NCBI GenBank assembly: GCA_025354615.1
Contig: JANXMO010000165.1
Coordinates: 1 to 8,856 of the forward strand
Reading direction: 5' to 3'
Length of the DNA: 8,856 bases
DNA from: Burkholderiales bacterium
GTDB taxonomy: Bacteria > Pseudomonadota > Gammaproteobacteria > Burkholderiales > Burkholderiaceae_C
The notes under the pieces are model-generated. The model worked only from the letters and a program-made list of their open reading frames with translations. It ran no database searches and had not been told where the DNA came from. Positions 7,619 through 8,856 of the stretch are shown here, one piece after another; position 1 is the stretch's first letter, and the number at the start of each line of letters is the position of its first letter. The translations under genes and the position numbers were made by a program.

Positions 7619-8581
7619 ATGACTTCTGCATTGACTGTTTGCGCCGCTTTGCCGACCACCGCGCTGTTTTTGCCGTCTCATTGCACCTGCTGGTGTGCCC
7701 AGCCGCGCCGGCGGCTGTTCAGTGCCGCGCTGTTGGCTGGCGCTGGTGCTTTGGCTTTGCCGGCCTGGGCGCGTGACGGTGTGTCGGTCGGTGAACGCTC
7801 TGCCCTGTCCAGCCTGGTGCCGGCCGAGCAAATTGAAGCCCAGGCGGCGCAGCAGTACCGGGAACTGCTGCAGCAGGCCGCGCAGCAGCGCGCGCTCGCA
7901 CCTGCCAACCATCCGCAGGTGGTTCGGCTGCGGGCGATTGCCGAGCGCCTGATTCCGTTTGCCAACACGCCCAACCTTAAAAGCACGCCGCGCGCCGCCC
8001 GCTGGAATTGGGAGGTCAACCTGCTGGGCAGCCCGCAAATCAACGCCTTTTGCATGCCAGGCGGCAAAATCGCTTTCTATTACGGCATTCTTGAAAAACT
8101 GCGCCTCAACGACGACGAAGTGGCCATGGTGATGGGCCATGAAATTGCCCACGCCCTGCGCGAACATGCGCGTGAACGGGTCGGCAAAACCACTGCCACT
8201 CGGGGCGCTATTGAAATTGGTTCGGCCTTGCTCGGCCTGGGCACCTTGGGCCGCACCGTAGCGGGCGGCGTGGGCAATTTGTTGACGCTGAAGTTCGGCC
8301 GCGATGATGAGTCAGAAGCGGACAAAATCGGCCTTGATCTCTCCGCCCGCGCCGGCTACAACCCGCACGCCGGCATCAGCCTGTGGGAGAAGATGGCCGC
8401 GGCCAACAAAGGCGCGCCGCCGCAATGGCTGTCAACACACCCGACCGGCAACACCCGCATCAAAGACATCAACGCCAACTTGCCGGATGTTGAAGGCTTG
8501 TATGCACGGGCCGACAAACCGGCTCAACACTTTCAGGCGCCGGCCTTGAAAGCCCGCCCTGCTCTCGCTGAAGACAATTGA
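7619..8581 (+). CDS. M48-family zinc metallopeptidase, exported
   Basis: A 320-residue protein with the M48 zinc-peptidase signature HEIAH at 174-178 (zinc ligands His174 and His178, catalytic Glu175). The likely third ligand is Glu231 in ESEAD (231-235), and the conserved WLSTHPTGNTRI segment is at 270-281. INAFCMPGGKIAFYYGIL (141-158), ahead of HEIAH, is also typical of the family. A signal sequence is visible: RRRLF (30-34), a hydrophobic stretch, then LPAWA with probable cleavage after residue 51. The paired arginines suggest Tat export, but Sec is possible. The mature form would be a periplasmic peptidase, similar to LoiP/YcaL/BepA-type proteins that act in outer-membrane quality control. 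No lipobox is visible and no TPR domain follows. The 28 residues before the arginines are unusual and hold Cys22, Cys24 and Cys26. ATG 7619 is the only ATG that covers the signal; no Shine-Dalgarno is evident. It follows ampG by 50 bases. Confidence 0.93.
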   Translation: MTSALTVCAALPTTALFLPSHCTCWCAQPRRRLFSAALLAGAGALALPAWARDGVSVGERSALSSLVPAEQIEAQAAQQYRELLQQAAQQRALAPANHPQVVRLRAIAERLIPFANTPNLKSTPRAARWNWEVNLLGSPQINAFCMPGGKIAFYYGILEKLRLNDDEVAMVMGHEIAHALREHARERVGKTTATRGAIEIGSALLGLGTLGRTVAGGVGNLLTLKFGRDDESEADKIGLDLSARAGYNPHAGISLWEKMAAANKGAPPQWLSTHPTGNTRIKDINANLPDVEGLYARADKPAQHFQAPALKARPALAEDN

Positions 8582-8595
8582 GATGCCGCCACGCT

Positions 8596-8612
8596 CGAGT
8601 GCGAGTGCGAGT
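8596..8612. repeat. Tandem hexamer CGAGTG, nearly three copies
   Basis: CGAGTG occurs twice in full, followed by CGAGT, in the 49-base gap between the convergent M48 and Crp-like genes. With the CTCG just before (8594-8597) the repeats can form small alternative stems. There is no T-run, so a terminator is not supported. Confidence 0.6.
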
Positions 8613-8630
8613 AAATCAATCCTCATCACT

Positions 8631-8856
8631 TCACCAACGTGCCGGCAACTCCGGTGCAAGCACCCAACCGGTGCCACTGGCTTGAAGATAGCCGCCGGTG
8701 ACCAGGTCTTTTACCAGCCGGCTGACCATCTCCCGAGAGCAACCCACACGCGCCGCGATGTCCGCATGGGTCAGCCGCCGCTCGATCAACCGCGAGCCAT
8801 CAGCACACTGAACCGCCAATTCGTTGAACAGCTGCACCACGCGGCCGTAAACGTCC
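8631..8856 (-). CDS. Crp/Fnr-family transcriptional regulator, C-terminal part only
   Basis: Only the last 74 residues are in the window; the gene begins beyond the right edge, and its stop TGA is at 8631-8633. The visible part is the DNA-binding winged helix of a Crp/Fnr protein: DVYGRVVQLFNELA corresponds to the start of the Crp C-terminal domain (DVTGRIAQTLLNLA in E. coli CRP), followed by LTHADIAARVGCSREMVSRLVKDL, given here as LTHADIAARVGC then SREMVSRLVKDL, the helix-turn-helix with the conserved SRE.VSR recognition helix. GGYLQASGTGWVL is the wing. The sensor domain (cAMP, Fe-S, haem or other) is not visible, so effector and subfamily cannot be named. GTG codons at 8840 and 8837 are internal Val codons. 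It converges with the M48 peptidase gene. Confidence 0.9.
   Translation of the reverse strand, partial: DVYGRVVQLFNELAVQCADGSRLIERRLTHADIAARVGCSREMVSRLVKDLVTGGYLQASGTGWVLAPELPARW

Noticed and set aside
6998..8167. A 389-codon - strand frame opposite ampG and the M48 gene
   Set aside because: It spans two well-supported + strand genes and the gap between them, is low in complexity (Ser/Thr/Arg/Gln), and has no recognisable domain.
1..8856. Mobile element, CRISPR array, tRNA or toxin-antitoxin module
   Set aside because: No spaced repeats, transposase motifs, tRNA-like cloverleaf or paired small genes were seen; the coding sequence is evenly GC-rich and housekeeping in type.

Overview
The window is a GC-rich, densely packed stretch of bacterial chromosome. 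The gene set (HtpG, a PotGHI-type polyamine importer, AmpG, an M48 peptidase, a Crp/Fnr regulator) and the look of the proteins suggest a beta-proteobacterium of the order Burkholderiales, probably Comamonadaceae. That placement is inferred from general resemblance, not from a search. There is no sign of plasmid, phage, insertion sequence, CRISPR, tRNA or rRNA.

Layout, left to right: (1) the 3' part of a papain-like (C1) cysteine peptidase on the + strand, cut by the window edge, ending in an acidic Asp/Asn-rich tail; (2) a strong GC hairpin between it and the convergent htpG gene, with its T-rich side facing htpG; (3) htpG (Hsp90 chaperone) on the - strand, with a 140-base leader holding a small hairpin, an A6 run (T6 on the coding strand) and a sigma-32-like promoter whose -35 box overlaps the end of the gene before it; (4) on the - strand, in transcription order, potG (ATPase), potH and potI (permeases), joined by 4-base and 1-base stop/start overlaps; (5) a 211-base divergent intergenic region; (6) on the + strand ampG (muropeptide permease), then, 50 bases later, a secreted or periplasmic M48 metallopeptidase; (7) a short gap with a tandem hexamer, then the 3' end of a Crp/Fnr-family regulator on the - strand, cut by the right edge.

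How the genes work together: PotG, PotH and PotI form the inner-membrane core of a putrescine/spermidine-type importer. No substrate-binding protein (PotF/PotD) is encoded next to them, so it must come from elsewhere. HtpG follows the transporter on the same strand but appears to have its own heat-shock promoter. AmpG and the M48 peptidase point to cell-wall recycling and envelope quality control. All genes belong to known families. I did not find convincing evidence of a new multi-gene system. The more interesting signals are in the htpG leader, the missing binding protein, the tail of the C1 peptidase and the N-terminus of the M48 peptidase.
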